Source: a virus | Length of the DNA: 55,007 nt | Strand: one strand, 5' to 3' | IMG/VR virus record: IMGVR_UViG_3300037153_000557 | Span: 1-55,007 of that record | In this document: piece by piece, positions 47,291 to 55,007 of the stretch | Layout of the letters: the number at the start of each line of letters is the position of its first letter | Numbering within the stretch: position 1 is the first letter of the stretch | Program-made: the position numbers and the translations under genes | Notes under the pieces: generated by a model | What the model was told of the DNA's origin: nothing | Database searches by the model: none | Seen by the model: only the letters and a program-made list of their open reading frames with translations

Positions 47291-47503
47291 CTACTCTTGC
47301 TTTGGTTGTCGCTTTTTGACGGTTGCTGCTTCTATATCCTGTTTATGGTAGAGTTTTGACGTGGCGTTGACGTGGTGGGTCCTCACGTTCTTGAGTTTGC
47401 GAATATAATCGGGACGGATCGGGCGGCCATATTTCTTACTCAGGATGGCCGCCGCGTCAGACGCACTAATATAGTTGGCTAATGGTTCGATTCTTTTGGT
47501 CAT
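47291..47503 (-). CDS. Excisionase-like HTH protein
   Basis: 70 residues; ISASDAAAILSKKYGRPIRPDYIRKLKNVRTHHVNATSKLYHKQDIEAA has the winged-helix pattern of Xis/AlpA proteins. It sits head-to-head with the integrase 150 bp away, the usual Xis-int arrangement, and probably sets recombination direction and/or represses int. Basic C-terminal tail (TVKKRQPKQE). Confidence 0.72.
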   Translation of the reverse strand: MTKRIEPLANYISASDAAAILSKKYGRPIRPDYIRKLKNVRTHHVNATSKLYHKQDIEAATVKKRQPKQE

Positions 47504-47570
47504 GAGTCACCTGTGGATAGCAATGATTTCTGTCTCTAGTATACCATAGTTAGGATGTCCGAATAGAGTC

Positions 47571-47599
47571 TTGACGGTATGGCGTAATTGGGCTAAAAT
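47571..47599 (+). promoter_or_regulatory. Integrase promoter
   Basis: TTGACG (47571-47576), 17-bp spacer, TAAAAT (47594-47599), 57 bases before the integrase ATG. An extended -10 word TGGTATACT on the opposite strand near 47543-47535 probably serves the excisionase. Confidence 0.75.
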
Positions 47600-47656
47600 A
47601 AGCTCAACGAATACCAGATAATTACCATTATCTTGCTTTCAGAAGGAGGTTTACAA

Positions 47657-48592
47657 ATGGAGCAAGAACTGATATCTGTCTCATCAATTGACTTAGCAGT
47701 AGTAGAAGATGCTACCACCATCAATCTCTGGTTACGCTCGAAAAGAAGTGAGCACACAAAAAAGGCTTATGCAAGGGATATTAAAAGCTTTTATGCCTTT
47801 ATCAAAGTAAAGAGAGAGAAAGAGATAATAGTAGAAAATGTCACCATTAGGAACGTTACTCTAGAGGACATACAGGACTATGCTGAGTACCTAAAAACTG
47901 AACATAAGGAAGTCTCAACACAAGCTCGTAAAATAGCTGCTGTCAAGTCTCTCCTAACTTTTGCTTCTAGGATAAAGTATACTGACTTTAATGTAGGAGC
48001 AGCTCAACAACTGCCAGAAGGAAAAGACAAGCTAGCCCAAAGAATACTCTCTACTAGCCAAGTGCAGAATATTATCTATGAAGCAAGAGATAATAAACGC
48101 AATCATGCCATGCTCTTACTCTTATATGGTAGCGGCATCCGATGTGCTGAGCTATGCGGCCTCCAGTGGGAAGATGTTCAGGAGACTGCTACTGGAGGAC
48201 AGATTACTGTCTTTGGAAAGAGGAGTAAGACGCGTTCTATTCCACTGCATAAAGTTGTTTGGGATGAACTGATTTCTATTCGTCCTCTAGATGCTAAATC
48301 TGAAGACTATGTGTTTCAGTCTCGCAAGCTCACATCACGAAATGAGCAAGAACCTACACGCAAACTTAATGAAGCTCAAGTGTGGAAAATTGTGAAGGGC
48401 TATGCTGAGAAGGCTGGTATCAAGAAAGCATCCACACACTGGTTTCGACATGCTCATGCTACTCATGCCATGGAAAAAGGCGCTCCGCTTCGACTTATTC
48501 AGGAAACGCTAGGACATGCTGATTTGCGTACACCGAGTAGATACCAACATGTCAGGCCTGAATCATCCAGTTCCACCTATCTTGACTTGTGA
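47657..48592 (+). CDS. int: Tyrosine recombinase (XerC/D-like integrase)
   Basis: 311 residues from ATG 47657 (GAAGGAGG site). SAM-like N-terminal domain (residues 15-110, NLWLRSKRSEHTKKAYARDIKSFYAF). Catalytic domain: LYGSGIRCAELCGLQW (Arg I), GKRSKTRSIPLH (Lys), THWFRHAHATH (His/Arg), ETLGHADLRTPSRYQHV (His and nucleophile Tyr). It integrates the phage genome or resolves multimers, which would also help a plasmid state. No attP core could be fixed by eye. Confidence 0.95.
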   Translation: MEQELISVSSIDLAVVEDATTINLWLRSKRSEHTKKAYARDIKSFYAFIKVKREKEIIVENVTIRNVTLEDIQDYAEYLKTEHKEVSTQARKIAAVKSLLTFASRIKYTDFNVGAAQQLPEGKDKLAQRILSTSQVQNIIYEARDNKRNHAMLLLLYGSGIRCAELCGLQWEDVQETATGGQITVFGKRSKTRSIPLHKVVWDELISIRPLDAKSEDYVFQSRKLTSRNEQEPTRKLNEAQVWKIVKGYAEKAGIKKASTHWFRHAHATHAMEKGAPLRLIQETLGHADLRTPSRYQHVRPESSSSTYLDL

Positions 48593-48683
48593 ACCGTCCG
48601 CAACTATCGGACACGTGTGGTATACTGGGCTTGCATCGCACAAAGATGTAGGTGGGTCGGCACCGTGATCAACGACGCAAATG

Positions 48684-48745
48684 GCCTCTCTCAACAAGTA
48701 GCTCTTGAAGTTTTACGCTTCGAGTGAATGTGAGAGAGGCTTTTT
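48684..48745 (+). terminator. Integrase terminator
   Basis: 10-bp stem GCCTCTCTCA / TGAGAGAGGC followed by T5 (48741-48745). The loop contains a second short stem. Confidence 0.85.
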
Positions 48746-48829
48746 GTTGTCACAAATATCTCACAAGGTTCCTAACATGTATTCTATTTGTTGTAATAAT
48801 GTGCTATCATTGTACTAACTTTGTTTCTC

Positions 48830-49283
48830 CAGTCAGGAACCCCATAGCTAAAGCTAGGGGCTTGTGAAGAGGGGGTGATTTCTGCCCATCCAATTTGCAA
48901 GCTCACCTGACCAGACCCAGCCACCAGGAGCAATCCTGACGGGGCTACGTTAGAGACGAATAGATAGGTACCATAGGGTGCGTCCGCCAGCCCGATGCTC
49001 TACGGTCAGTGGTTAAACAGGTGTACAAGGGTTAAGCCAGTGCTGCTGACAGACAAACCGTCTTCTAACTTCGTCGAGGCGAACATCACCTGGGAAACCA
49101 GTGTGGGTTTGTCCGTTCCCACCCAAAAACGGACTCCCCACAAGGGGACAAAGAAGAAAGGAGAGCAAGTGAGTGCTTATGCACAAGACAAGCTGGCTAA
49201 CCGCCCGCCACTTGTCTTCCCCACATCCCATGCATCTAGGGAGCAATTCCTCCCCATGTCTAAAGCCAGGGGTATCCTTGCAC
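48830..49283 (+). mobile_element. ORF-less IS200/IS605 or ISC-type element with structured RNA (omega-RNA-like)
   Basis: The left-end hairpin CCCCATAGC-TAAAGC-TAGGGG (48840-48860) and right-end hairpin CCCCATGTC-TAAAGC-CAGGGG (49252-49272) match in 18 of 21 bases. The right end also carries GGGAGCAATTCCTCCC (49239-49254) and TATCCTTGC, the arrangement of IS200/IS605 and IscB right ends. About 320 bases between are highly structured: GTCAG/CTGAC, CTGG-GAAA-CCAG (49090-49101), GTGGG/CCCAC, TCCCC/GGGGA. A strong GAAAGGAGAG site follows at 49156, but no IscB or TnpB ORF. No TnpA. Confidence 0.72.
48835..49155 (+). ncRNA. IscB-type omega RNA / HEARO-like candidate
   Basis: The structured span starts at the element left end, where IscB omega RNAs begin, and stops just before the ribosome site, where iscB would start. 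At least six stems, including a GAAA tetraloop helix, can be drawn. The guide would be the sequence just outside the left end (ending near 48829). I recognise the layout, not an exact match to the Rfam model. Confidence 0.6.
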
Positions 49284-49307
49284 AAATGTGAATGAGTGAG
49301 CAAAAGA

Positions 49308-49535
49308 ATGCATTTTATCGGTATTAAGTGCGAGACTTGCAATAAGTTAGCCAACACGAAGGACAGCATTGACGATCTACCGAATGGCTGGATCGCTCTG
49401 GTGCAACGAGCCACAAATTTCTTCAGCACAAGTCGTCAAGAGGCTTTGCACTTTTGTTCGATGGCGTGTCTACGGGCTTGGGTCAGAGAACAGGATGCAC
49501 AGCCCAAAGCGGTAGTGGAACGAGCGGGCGAGTGA
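49308..49535 (+). CDS. Small zinc protein
   Basis: 75 residues from ATG 49308 (GTG 49296 possible). KCETCNKLANTKDSIDDLPNGWIALVQR and HFCSMACLRAWV give a treble-clef or ribbon type zinc site. No strong ribosome site; the ISC-type element ends 25 bases upstream and may have split an earlier leader. It precedes the packaging genes. Confidence 0.6.
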   Translation: MHFIGIKCETCNKLANTKDSIDDLPNGWIALVQRATNFFSTSRQEALHFCSMACLRAWVREQDAQPKAVVERAGE

Positions 49536-49631
49536 ATGGACGTCTTGATTGCAATCGCCGTCGTCTTCTTCTGTATCGGCTGTTTTGCATTTGGCTATGC
49601 TGCAGCCCTGTGGCTGGAGAGTAGGCAATGA
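49536..49631 (+). CDS. 31-residue single-TM protein
   Basis: ATG 49536 one base after the previous stop; its stop overlaps the small-terminase ATG (ATGA). MDVLIAIAVVFFCIGCFAFG then YAAALWLESRQ: one membrane helix with a charged end. The GAGCGGGCGAG context is a moderate ribosome site. Tightly packed between genes, so probably real. Confidence 0.65.
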   Translation: MDVLIAIAVVFFCIGCFAFGYAAALWLESRQ

Positions 49632-50305
49632 GTGAAGAGCGTAAACCTTGGGAGCAAAATATTGAAGCTGGCGAACCGGACCTGTGGTATGGACGGTTCG
49701 TCAAATATTTGCGCCTAGGATCGAAACGCTCCGTTAATGCCTTGTATGCCAAAGAAGCCAAGGCCGCGAAAAACAGCGAAAAACAGCGAAATTTAGATGC
49801 TGGCGGGGATTGGTATGACATTGAAAAGGCGTGGAATTGGAAGGAAAGGGCAAGGGCTTATGATGAATGGCAGAGGAAAGAAGAAGATAGAATAATTGCA
49901 GAAGAGAAAGATAAGGTACTCAGGTCAGGATTTGCACTTATGCATAAGCGTATCAAAGAACTAGATAGACAGGCCCGTAAGCTTATACAGATGACTAATG
50001 ACGAGCAAAAGATCTGGGTACCGGAAGTGCGAACAGTTATTATGGGAGAAGATAAGTCACAAACTATTGAAAAGCTCACGTTTAATGCTCCGCTATTTAC
50101 AACTATAGACAAAATATTTGATAGCATTGCTAAGGAAACAGGCGAAAGAGTCAAGAAGAAAGATATCACTATAACTGAAATGCCTGCTAGCGTTTACCAA
50201 GGATTTAATCCTGATGAGGATGGAACTGTAACCGATGGTAACGAAGCCTTACCTAATTCAGAACCACAACAAAATACAGGTAACGAAGGACAACAGGCCG
50301 TATAG
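49628..50305 (+). CDS. Terminase small subunit-like protein
   Basis: 225 residues. An N-terminal segment with YLRLGSKRSVNALYAKEAK and AWNWKERARAYDEWQRKEE is the usual end of the small-terminase DNA-binding region (WxxRAxAYDxW). The middle is coiled coil; the C terminus is acidic and Gln-rich. It recognises phage DNA for packaging. Overlaps the large terminase by 71 bp. Confidence 0.75.
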   Translation: MSEERKPWEQNIEAGEPDLWYGRFVKYLRLGSKRSVNALYAKEAKAAKNSEKQRNLDAGGDWYDIEKAWNWKERARAYDEWQRKEEDRIIAEEKDKVLRSGFALMHKRIKELDRQARKLIQMTNDEQKIWVPEVRTVIMGEDKSQTIEKLTFNAPLFTTIDKIFDSIAKETGERVKKKDITITEMPASVYQGFNPDEDGTVTDGNEALPNSEPQQNTGNEGQQAV

Positions 50306-51623
50306 AGCCCTTGGCGGTGCTCTAGAAGCTTGGAAGTCAGGCCATAAAGAGACGCTTCTGTGTGGTCCGGCTGGCACTGGCAAGAGTCGTGCCATTCTTC
50401 AAAAGCTTCACTTCTGTGCGCAAAAATACCCCGGCATGCGCGGCCTCATCACCAGAAAAACACGACATAGCATCTCACAGACAGCTATGGTGACTTTTGA
50501 AAAGAAAGTCTTACCTGCTGGCTGGCTCGACAAATACGTGCATTTCAACACGACTGAGCAACAGTATGAGTATGTGAATGGCTCAATCATTGCTGTTGGT
50601 GGCATGGATAAACCCTCTAAGGTGATGAGTTCCGAGTGGGACATGATTTACCCGCAAGAGGCGACCGAACTGCTAGAAGAGGACTGGCAAGCTCTCACTA
50701 CCAGACTTAGAAATGGTGTGATGCCCTACCAGCAACTCATAGGTGACTGCAATCCCTCCTATCCTAATCACTGGCTCAAGATCCGTTGCGACAAGAAAAT
50801 TACCCGTCTCATCCACTCCAAGCACACAGATAACCCAAGTGTCACGAAAGCTTATCTCGACACGCTGAACAACCTCCAAGGTGTGATGAGGGACCGTCTC
50901 TTGCTTGGCATTTGGGCGGCTGCAGACGGCCTTGTCTACGATGAGTGGAACCCTGCTATCCACATCGTCACGAAAAAGCAACTCATTGACTGGAATATCT
51001 TCCATCCTGATGGGACATTCAACAAGTGGAAAATCAAACGGTTCGTCGCGGGCGTTGACTGGGGATACACAAACCCTGGAGTGATCAATGTGTTTGCGGT
51101 GGACAATGATGATCGGCTTTATCTGCTCAGGGAAGTCTACCGGACGAGGAAAAGGATTGATTGGTGGGTAGAGCAAGCCCAGGCGCTGGACAGGGAATTT
51201 GGGGGAATTGATGAGTGGATATGTGATCCGTCTGAGCCTGCTTATATTTCTGATTTCAGTTCTGTAGGGCTCAACGCCTTTGGAGCTGACAACGATATCA
51301 TACCCGGCGTTGATGCAATGAAAGAGCGGCTAGAGGTGATTGGTGACGGGCGTGCAAGGCTTTATGTCTATGAGTTCTCTTTGCCAGAACGAGACGCGCT
51401 ACGCGACAATGACCACAAACCCGTGTGCTTTGAGAACGAGATCAACGCCTATGTATGGCCTAAGCAGAAGGATGGACAGCCTGTAAAGGAGGTACCTGTG
51501 AAGCTAGAGGATCACAGCCTGGACAATACCCGGTATGTCTGTAAACAGCTCAAAAGTGATAGTAGCATTCATTCTATCGATGTTGATACCGTTAATGCAT
51601 TACAGAGTTACGTAGGATACTAA
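50235..51623 (+). CDS. Terminase large subunit
   Basis: 462 residues. ATPase: Walker A CGPAGTGKS (near residue 44), SEWDMIYPQEATEL (Walker B plus catalytic Glu, near 140). Nuclease: AGVDWGYTNPG (Asp), EWICDPSEP (Asp) and LDNTRYVCK (Asp) in RNase-H order. Packages DNA into the prohead through the portal. Terminase_6/PBSX-like type; compatible with headful packaging, which fits the circularly permuted assembly. Confidence 0.95.
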   Translation: MVTKPYLIQNHNKIQVTKDNRPYRALGGALEAWKSGHKETLLCGPAGTGKSRAILQKLHFCAQKYPGMRGLITRKTRHSISQTAMVTFEKKVLPAGWLDKYVHFNTTEQQYEYVNGSIIAVGGMDKPSKVMSSEWDMIYPQEATELLEEDWQALTTRLRNGVMPYQQLIGDCNPSYPNHWLKIRCDKKITRLIHSKHTDNPSVTKAYLDTLNNLQGVMRDRLLLGIWAAADGLVYDEWNPAIHIVTKKQLIDWNIFHPDGTFNKWKIKRFVAGVDWGYTNPGVINVFAVDNDDRLYLLREVYRTRKRIDWWVEQAQALDREFGGIDEWICDPSEPAYISDFSSVGLNAFGADNDIIPGVDAMKERLEVIGDGRARLYVYEFSLPERDALRDNDHKPVCFENEINAYVWPKQKDGQPVKEVPVKLEDHSLDNTRYVCKQLKSDSSIHSIDVDTVNALQSYVGY

Positions 51624-51624
51624 A

Positions 51625-53313
51625 ATGGGGATAGGAAGCTTTATGTCAAACGTTTTCAATGCTGCTCAAGTGGGCTGGCAAGCGGCTCGACGCGCCTATG
51701 ATGAGCCGAACATGGGCAATCAATACCGCTCGTTTTATCGCAGAATAAGTGAGTACGACTTGCTTTGGTCCTACTACAATAGCTCAGCTTTTGATCGTGC
51801 CGCTCGTTTCCTCAACAACCAGATAGCAGGCGGCTATTATGGCCCCTACCTCTGGGATCGCTACAAAGCGAATTACAACCTCTATCGCAATATTCGCTTG
51901 ATCTACAATCCTACCACCCGCTTAGTCAACTTCTATGCTGGCCAAGTCTATCCTGGTGTCCTCTCTGAAGATGGGAGCAAGCTACCTGACGGCGTGCCAC
52001 TGGCTATTCCATTCTCAGATGACACATCACCTGCTCTCAGAAGTGCTATAGCCCAGATTTGGCAGTGGTCAAACTGGCAACAAAAGAAAGCGGTTGAGGT
52101 TCGCTATTGCGCAGCCCTTGGGAGTGTGCTAGTAGAAGTTGAGGATGATCTTGACCGGGGGAAAGTCTGTTTGTCTGTGTGCTGGCCTGGAACTGTGGTA
52201 GATCTCGATCTAGACAATGCTGGCAACGTCAAATCATATACAATAGAGTATTACACGTATGAAGATGGAGTAGGCCAATACAGGTACAAGAAGACAGTTG
52301 ATCAGCAGTATTTCAGGTATTTTAAAGATGACGAGCCTTTTGACTATGGCTACGGAGCTGTAGTCGAAAATCCATATGGGTTTGTCCCTGCTGTGTGGAT
52401 CAAGCATTCAGATATGGGAGGTGATCATGGTGCTCCTGTCATCTCAGGGACAATGGGCAAGATAGATGAGCTGAACAATCTAGCTAGCCATGTGCATGAT
52501 CAAATTCACAAGGTGATCGGGGCTCCTTTGCTCATCTCTTCAAAGTCTAAAATCACCAATCTCTTCAGCACCCAGAAACGCGGCCCGACATCTGATTTCT
52601 TAGAACCTTCTACTGATCAGGAAAGCGTGCTTATGCTGGCCGGGCCTGAGGACGCAAAAGCGCAAACGCTGGCAGGTGACTTGAACTTAGCTGATGCTGC
52701 TCTCCACATGGATCGGATTATCACTGAGATTGAGAACGATCATCCTGAGCTGAGCTTCTACAAAGAGTTGAGAACGATGTCACAAGTCACTGGACCAGGC
52801 GCTCAACGCATGATGGGTGATGTAGAGCAGCTCGTGATAGAGGCTCAAGCTGGCTATGATCTGCAGAATATCAAGCTGTTTCAGATGGCAGTCGCTATGG
52901 CTGGCTTCAGAGCGAATAGTGGCAATTGGGGACCGCTCAACTCACAACAGCAGAAGTTTGCACCGTTCAACCTGGATAGTTATGAGGCTGGTGATTTAGA
53001 GATGGCTATCATGCCGAGGCCTTTGCTCAATTCCACAAAATTGGAGCGTGCCCAGGAGAATTTGGCAATATGGACAGGTGTCCAAGCGGCGGCTAATGCT
53101 GGTGTACCGCTCGAATTTGTGCTAGAGCAAGAGGGATGGACACCACAAGAGCTGAAAAAGCTTGCACAGGCGAAACAGAAGCAAGATCAGGCAGATCAAG
53201 CCAAATTTGAACAGCAGCAGAAGGTGATAGCACAAAACCAACCTTCTCAGGATGGCAACCAACAAGAGCAGAATGATCAGCAGAATAAGCAACCGATAGG
53301 CCAGAAAGGATAG
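51625..53313 (+). CDS. Portal protein
   Basis: 562 residues directly after the large terminase. It contains YRSFYRRISEYDLLWSYYNSSAFDRAARFLN and YGPYLWDRYKANYNLYRNIRLIYNPTTRLVNFYAGQVYPG in the N-terminal wing, a beta-rich stem, and a long C-terminal coiled coil and Gln/Asn-rich tail (EQQQKVIAQNQPSQDGNQQEQ). Dodecameric gate for DNA entry. Only AGGAT upstream; translation may be coupled to the terminase. Confidence 0.85.
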   Translation: MGIGSFMSNVFNAAQVGWQAARRAYDEPNMGNQYRSFYRRISEYDLLWSYYNSSAFDRAARFLNNQIAGGYYGPYLWDRYKANYNLYRNIRLIYNPTTRLVNFYAGQVYPGVLSEDGSKLPDGVPLAIPFSDDTSPALRSAIAQIWQWSNWQQKKAVEVRYCAALGSVLVEVEDDLDRGKVCLSVCWPGTVVDLDLDNAGNVKSYTIEYYTYEDGVGQYRYKKTVDQQYFRYFKDDEPFDYGYGAVVENPYGFVPAVWIKHSDMGGDHGAPVISGTMGKIDELNNLASHVHDQIHKVIGAPLLISSKSKITNLFSTQKRGPTSDFLEPSTDQESVLMLAGPEDAKAQTLAGDLNLADAALHMDRIITEIENDHPELSFYKELRTMSQVTGPGAQRMMGDVEQLVIEAQAGYDLQNIKLFQMAVAMAGFRANSGNWGPLNSQQQKFAPFNLDSYEAGDLEMAIMPRPLLNSTKLERAQENLAIWTGVQAAANAGVPLEFVLEQEGWTPQELKKLAQAKQKQDQADQAKFEQQQKVIAQNQPSQDGNQQEQNDQQNKQPIGQKG

Positions 53314-53316
53314 AGC

Positions 53317-53514
53317 GTGGCTAAAGAGCAACTCAAGTGGCAACCAGTGATGATTGTGACAAACAAGCGTCTTGAATGTGCGTGTGGCTCATTAGCTATA
53401 TTTGTCACTGGTAAAGTGCCTCTTCCTCTCAGACACGACGATGAGTACAACAGCCTGGAAGATGTGGATGTATGGTGTCAAGACTGTTTTCAGAAGTATC
53501 AGGAGCAAGAATAG
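53317..53514 (+). CDS. Small zinc-ribbon protein in head module
   Basis: 65 residues from GTG 53317. LECACGSLAIFVTGK and VWCQDCFQKY supply CxC...CxxC, a zinc ribbon. It is the base after the portal stop and the base before the next gene, so it is part of the head transcript. Unknown structural role. Confidence 0.6.
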   Translation: MAKEQLKWQPVMIVTNKRLECACGSLAIFVTGKVPLPLRHDDEYNSLEDVDVWCQDCFQKYQEQE

Positions 53515-53778
53515 ATGCACTACACAACCGTAACCGTAGGCCTTGTAGAAGGCCATGAAACAGAGGGTATCAACGGAGCTATAGCACAAGGTCTCAACGA
53601 GCTTTCGCAGGAGGTTAACGGCCCTATAGAGCTTGTGAACGTTGTCCCTGTGCCTATGCCAGATGGGAAGCTCTGTTTCATCATTATGGCAAGGCAGTAT
53701 GAGCCACCGATGCCAGTAGTGGCTGCGCAGGCGGTTATTAACGATGTTTTATTGAGAGAGAGTTTCAGAAAGCAATGA
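53515..53778 (+). CDS. Small unknown protein
   Basis: 87 residues starting at the base after the previous stop. LVEGHETEGINGAIAQGLNELSQEVNGPIELVNVVPVPMPDGKLCFIIMARQYEPP: alpha/beta, possibly a dimerising ferredoxin-like fold. Lies between portal and scaffold. Not recognised. Confidence 0.6.
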   Translation: MHYTTVTVGLVEGHETEGINGAIAQGLNELSQEVNGPIELVNVVPVPMPDGKLCFIIMARQYEPPMPVVAAQAVINDVLLRESFRKQ

Positions 53779-53824
53779 ACATTCTGTCATACTCTTGACA
53801 ACATGTAGAAAGGTAAGCTAAACT

Positions 53825-54445
53825 ATGAATGTAACACCACAGAACGCTGATCCCAACGGTCAGACACCTCCAGGATCAACTCCGGGCCAGACGCCCACGA
53901 CACCGAACGGTCAGACACCGAACGGACAACTACAGCAAAAGACCACTATGGACAGTTTGCCTCCTGATATACAGGACTATATCAGGGATTTGCGCAAAGA
54001 GTCTGAAGCCAGCAGGAAAGCACTTGAAGCTAAGCTAAAGGCAGATGAAGAAAAAGATCAGCAGGAGAAAATCAAGCAAGGCGAATGGCAGAAAGTAGCT
54101 GAACAGCGTGATTTACGTGTCAAGGAACTTGAGCCCGTCAAAGAACGCTATGACGCTCTCTCAACACTTCTAGCCGATCAAATCAAAGCCCAAGTCAAGG
54201 ACTGGCCAAAAGAGGTCAAAGACTTGCTCCCAAGCGATGATACTCCAATAGAAGTGCGCTATAGCCAAGTTCAAAAGCTTCAAGCTCTTGCCAAGCAATT
54301 GACCGATCAAGCACAAGCTCAGCAACGTGCAAATCTTCCAGGCAACACGCCCGGCCCGCGTCAAGTCAATCAAGAGCAGTCGAGAGACCAGCAAAAAGAA
54401 GAGTTTCGCTTGAGACGTGTGAGAAGTGGGCAGTACGGCCTCTAA
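53825..54445 (+). CDS. Scaffold-like protein
   Basis: 206 residues. Residues 1-45 are low-complexity NGQTPPG/TPG/NGQTP repeats. Residues 50-130 form coiled coil (DYIRDLRKESEASRKALEAKLKADEEKDQQ). The C terminus is basic (EEFRLRRVRSGQYGL). Position between portal and capsid-decoration genes and the coiled-coil layout are standard for scaffolds that guide procapsid assembly and are lost on maturation. Confidence 0.75.
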   Translation: MNVTPQNADPNGQTPPGSTPGQTPTTPNGQTPNGQLQQKTTMDSLPPDIQDYIRDLRKESEASRKALEAKLKADEEKDQQEKIKQGEWQKVAEQRDLRVKELEPVKERYDALSTLLADQIKAQVKDWPKEVKDLLPSDDTPIEVRYSQVQKLQALAKQLTDQAQAQQRANLPGNTPGPRQVNQEQSRDQQKEEFRLRRVRSGQYGL

Positions 54446-54471
54446 AAACTGAATTCAATAATCACCTTTTG

Positions 54472-54488
54472 ACCGCTCTTTACAAGCG
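54472..54488 (+). promoter_or_regulatory. Hairpin immediately upstream of ribosome site
   Basis: CCGCT-CTTTACA-AGCGG directly followed by GAAAGGAGAAT and the ATG at 54501. It is one of several hairpin-then-AGAAAGGA arrangements in this genome. Confidence 0.6.
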
Positions 54489-54500
54489 GGAAAGGAGAAT

Positions 54501-54905
54501 ATGGCAGCAATCGCAAAGAGCGGCACCCCGTCGCTCTCTTCAATGAATCTTGACCCGGGGGCGCAAAAGCTTCCTGCATTAATTGCCGGGGAGGATCTTC
54601 AGGCGGGGGACGCGTGCTACATCAAGGGCTCTGATGGCCTTGTCTACCGCTCGACAGGCGCAGCCGCCAATGCAGCGGCAAAAGTACGCGGTTTTGCACC
54701 AACAAAAATCCTCTCCGGTGAGCCTGTCTCTCTCATCTTCAACGTGTCCATGAACTATGGCTCCGGTCTGACGCCTGGTACTGATGCGTATCTTAGTGGT
54801 ACCACAGCAGGCGGATTAGATAGTGCCACAAGTACAGGTGGCACAGCTCCTATTGGCTTTGTAATTGATGCAACACGTATCTATTTGCATCAAAGCAGGT
54901 ACTAG
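54501..54905 (+). CDS. Capsid decoration / head fibre-like protein
   Basis: 134 residues, beta-rich with LIAGEDLQAGDACYIKGSDGLVYRSTGAAANAAAKVRGFAPTKILSGEPVSLIF. This is the typical pattern of DUF2190-like head decoration proteins, which trim and stabilise the expanded capsid. It precedes the capsid gene (on the circle), separated only by the 270-bp element. Stop TAG 54903-54905. Confidence 0.75.
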   Translation: MAAIAKSGTPSLSSMNLDPGAQKLPALIAGEDLQAGDACYIKGSDGLVYRSTGAAANAAAKVRGFAPTKILSGEPVSLIFNVSMNYGSGLTPGTDAYLSGTTAGGLDSATSTGGTAPIGFVIDATRIYLHQSRY

Positions 54906-54906
54906 G

Positions 54907-55007
54907 AGAGGTACCCCTAAGATCCTTGTAAAAATGTGCATTAGTGTACCTTTGTTCTAAAAGTGCCAACTTTGCGGCCAAAAAGATGTCAATTTGTGAA
55001 TGGAGAT
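54907..55007. repeat. Second copy of the 101-bp direct repeat (left part of the inverted-repeat element)
   Basis: Identical to 78-178. It shows the true left flank of the element in the phage genome: the decoration gene stop followed by AGG. It therefore links the right end of the window to the capsid region. Confidence 0.9.

Noticed and set aside
47480-47495. GGTTCGATTC resembling a tRNA T-loop
   Set aside because: Lies in the excisionase-like gene and no acceptor, D-loop or anticodon stem surrounds it. No tRNA was found elsewhere.
48995-49291. 98-residue ORF through the ISC-type element
   Set aside because: It reads across strong RNA structure and the right-end hairpin and has no ribosome site at its start. 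Its last part (from 49170) could be the leftover start of an iscB-like frame, but no nuclease motif is present.

Overview
The window is essentially one complete tailed-phage genome that also carries plasmid functions (a phage-plasmid, or a temperate siphovirus with plasmid-type maintenance genes). The last 101 bases (54907-55007) are identical to 78-178, so the sequence closes into a circle of about 54.8 kb. Only bases 1-77 do not fit that circle. The host is a bacterium using sigma-70-like promoters (TTGACA / TATAAT) and strong AGGAGG ribosome sites. A Chloroflexota (Ktedonobacteria-like) host is my guess from protein style and from the IscB-type RNA element; the sequence does not prove it. 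I saw no tRNA, rRNA or CRISPR array.

Layout on the circle. (1) Late rightward block, 49308 -> 55007/1 -> 16445: small zinc and membrane proteins, small and large terminase, portal, scaffold-like protein, decoration protein, a 270-bp terminal-inverted-repeat element, major capsid protein, head-tail connectors, major tail protein, tail chaperones joined by a -1 frameshift, tape measure, distal tail and tail-hub proteins, a tail-tip protein gene split by a group I intron, amidase endolysin, holin-like membrane proteins, and a papain-like cysteine peptidase. (2) Leftward block, 25780 -> 16477: a MerR-like DNA-binding protein, small proteins, a membrane-anchored FtsK/HerA-type ATPase, an actin-like ParM with a ParR-like partner and a repeat-containing promoter/parC, a J-domain protein, and several unknowns. 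(3) Control and replication region 25.8-33.6 kb: three promoters sharing one 18-bp palindromic operator, two paralogous lambda-O-like initiators (26030 and 31931) each carrying its own 22-bp-period iteron array inside the gene, a surface protein, and an operon of tiny genes with repeated structured 5' leaders. (4) Early/middle rightward block 33.6-47.3 kb: lambda-Bet-type recombinase, a SWIM zinc-finger protein, many small zinc-ribbon proteins, three single-domain LuxR-type HTH proteins, an XRE repressor with divergent promoters, a RepA-like helicase and a CHC2/TOPRIM primase separated by a structured intergenic element, and a PD-(D/E)XK nuclease. (5) Integration module 47.3-48.75 kb: excisionase-like gene, tyrosine recombinase, terminator, then an ORF-less IS200/IS605/ISC-type element carrying a large structured RNA resembling an IscB omega RNA.

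How it fits together: integrase/excisionase would allow lysogeny by integration. ParM/ParR, the FtsK-like ATPase and two iteron initiators would support an extrachromosomal replicon. The shared operators probably coordinate the leftward maintenance operon, the initiator gene and the rightward small-gene operon. The points I rate as most unusual are the group I intron with perfectly determined P1/P10, the omega-RNA-like element lacking its nuclease gene, the twin O-like initiators with different iterons, the repeated leader RNAs, and a shared C-terminal peptide tag on two neighbouring unrelated proteins.
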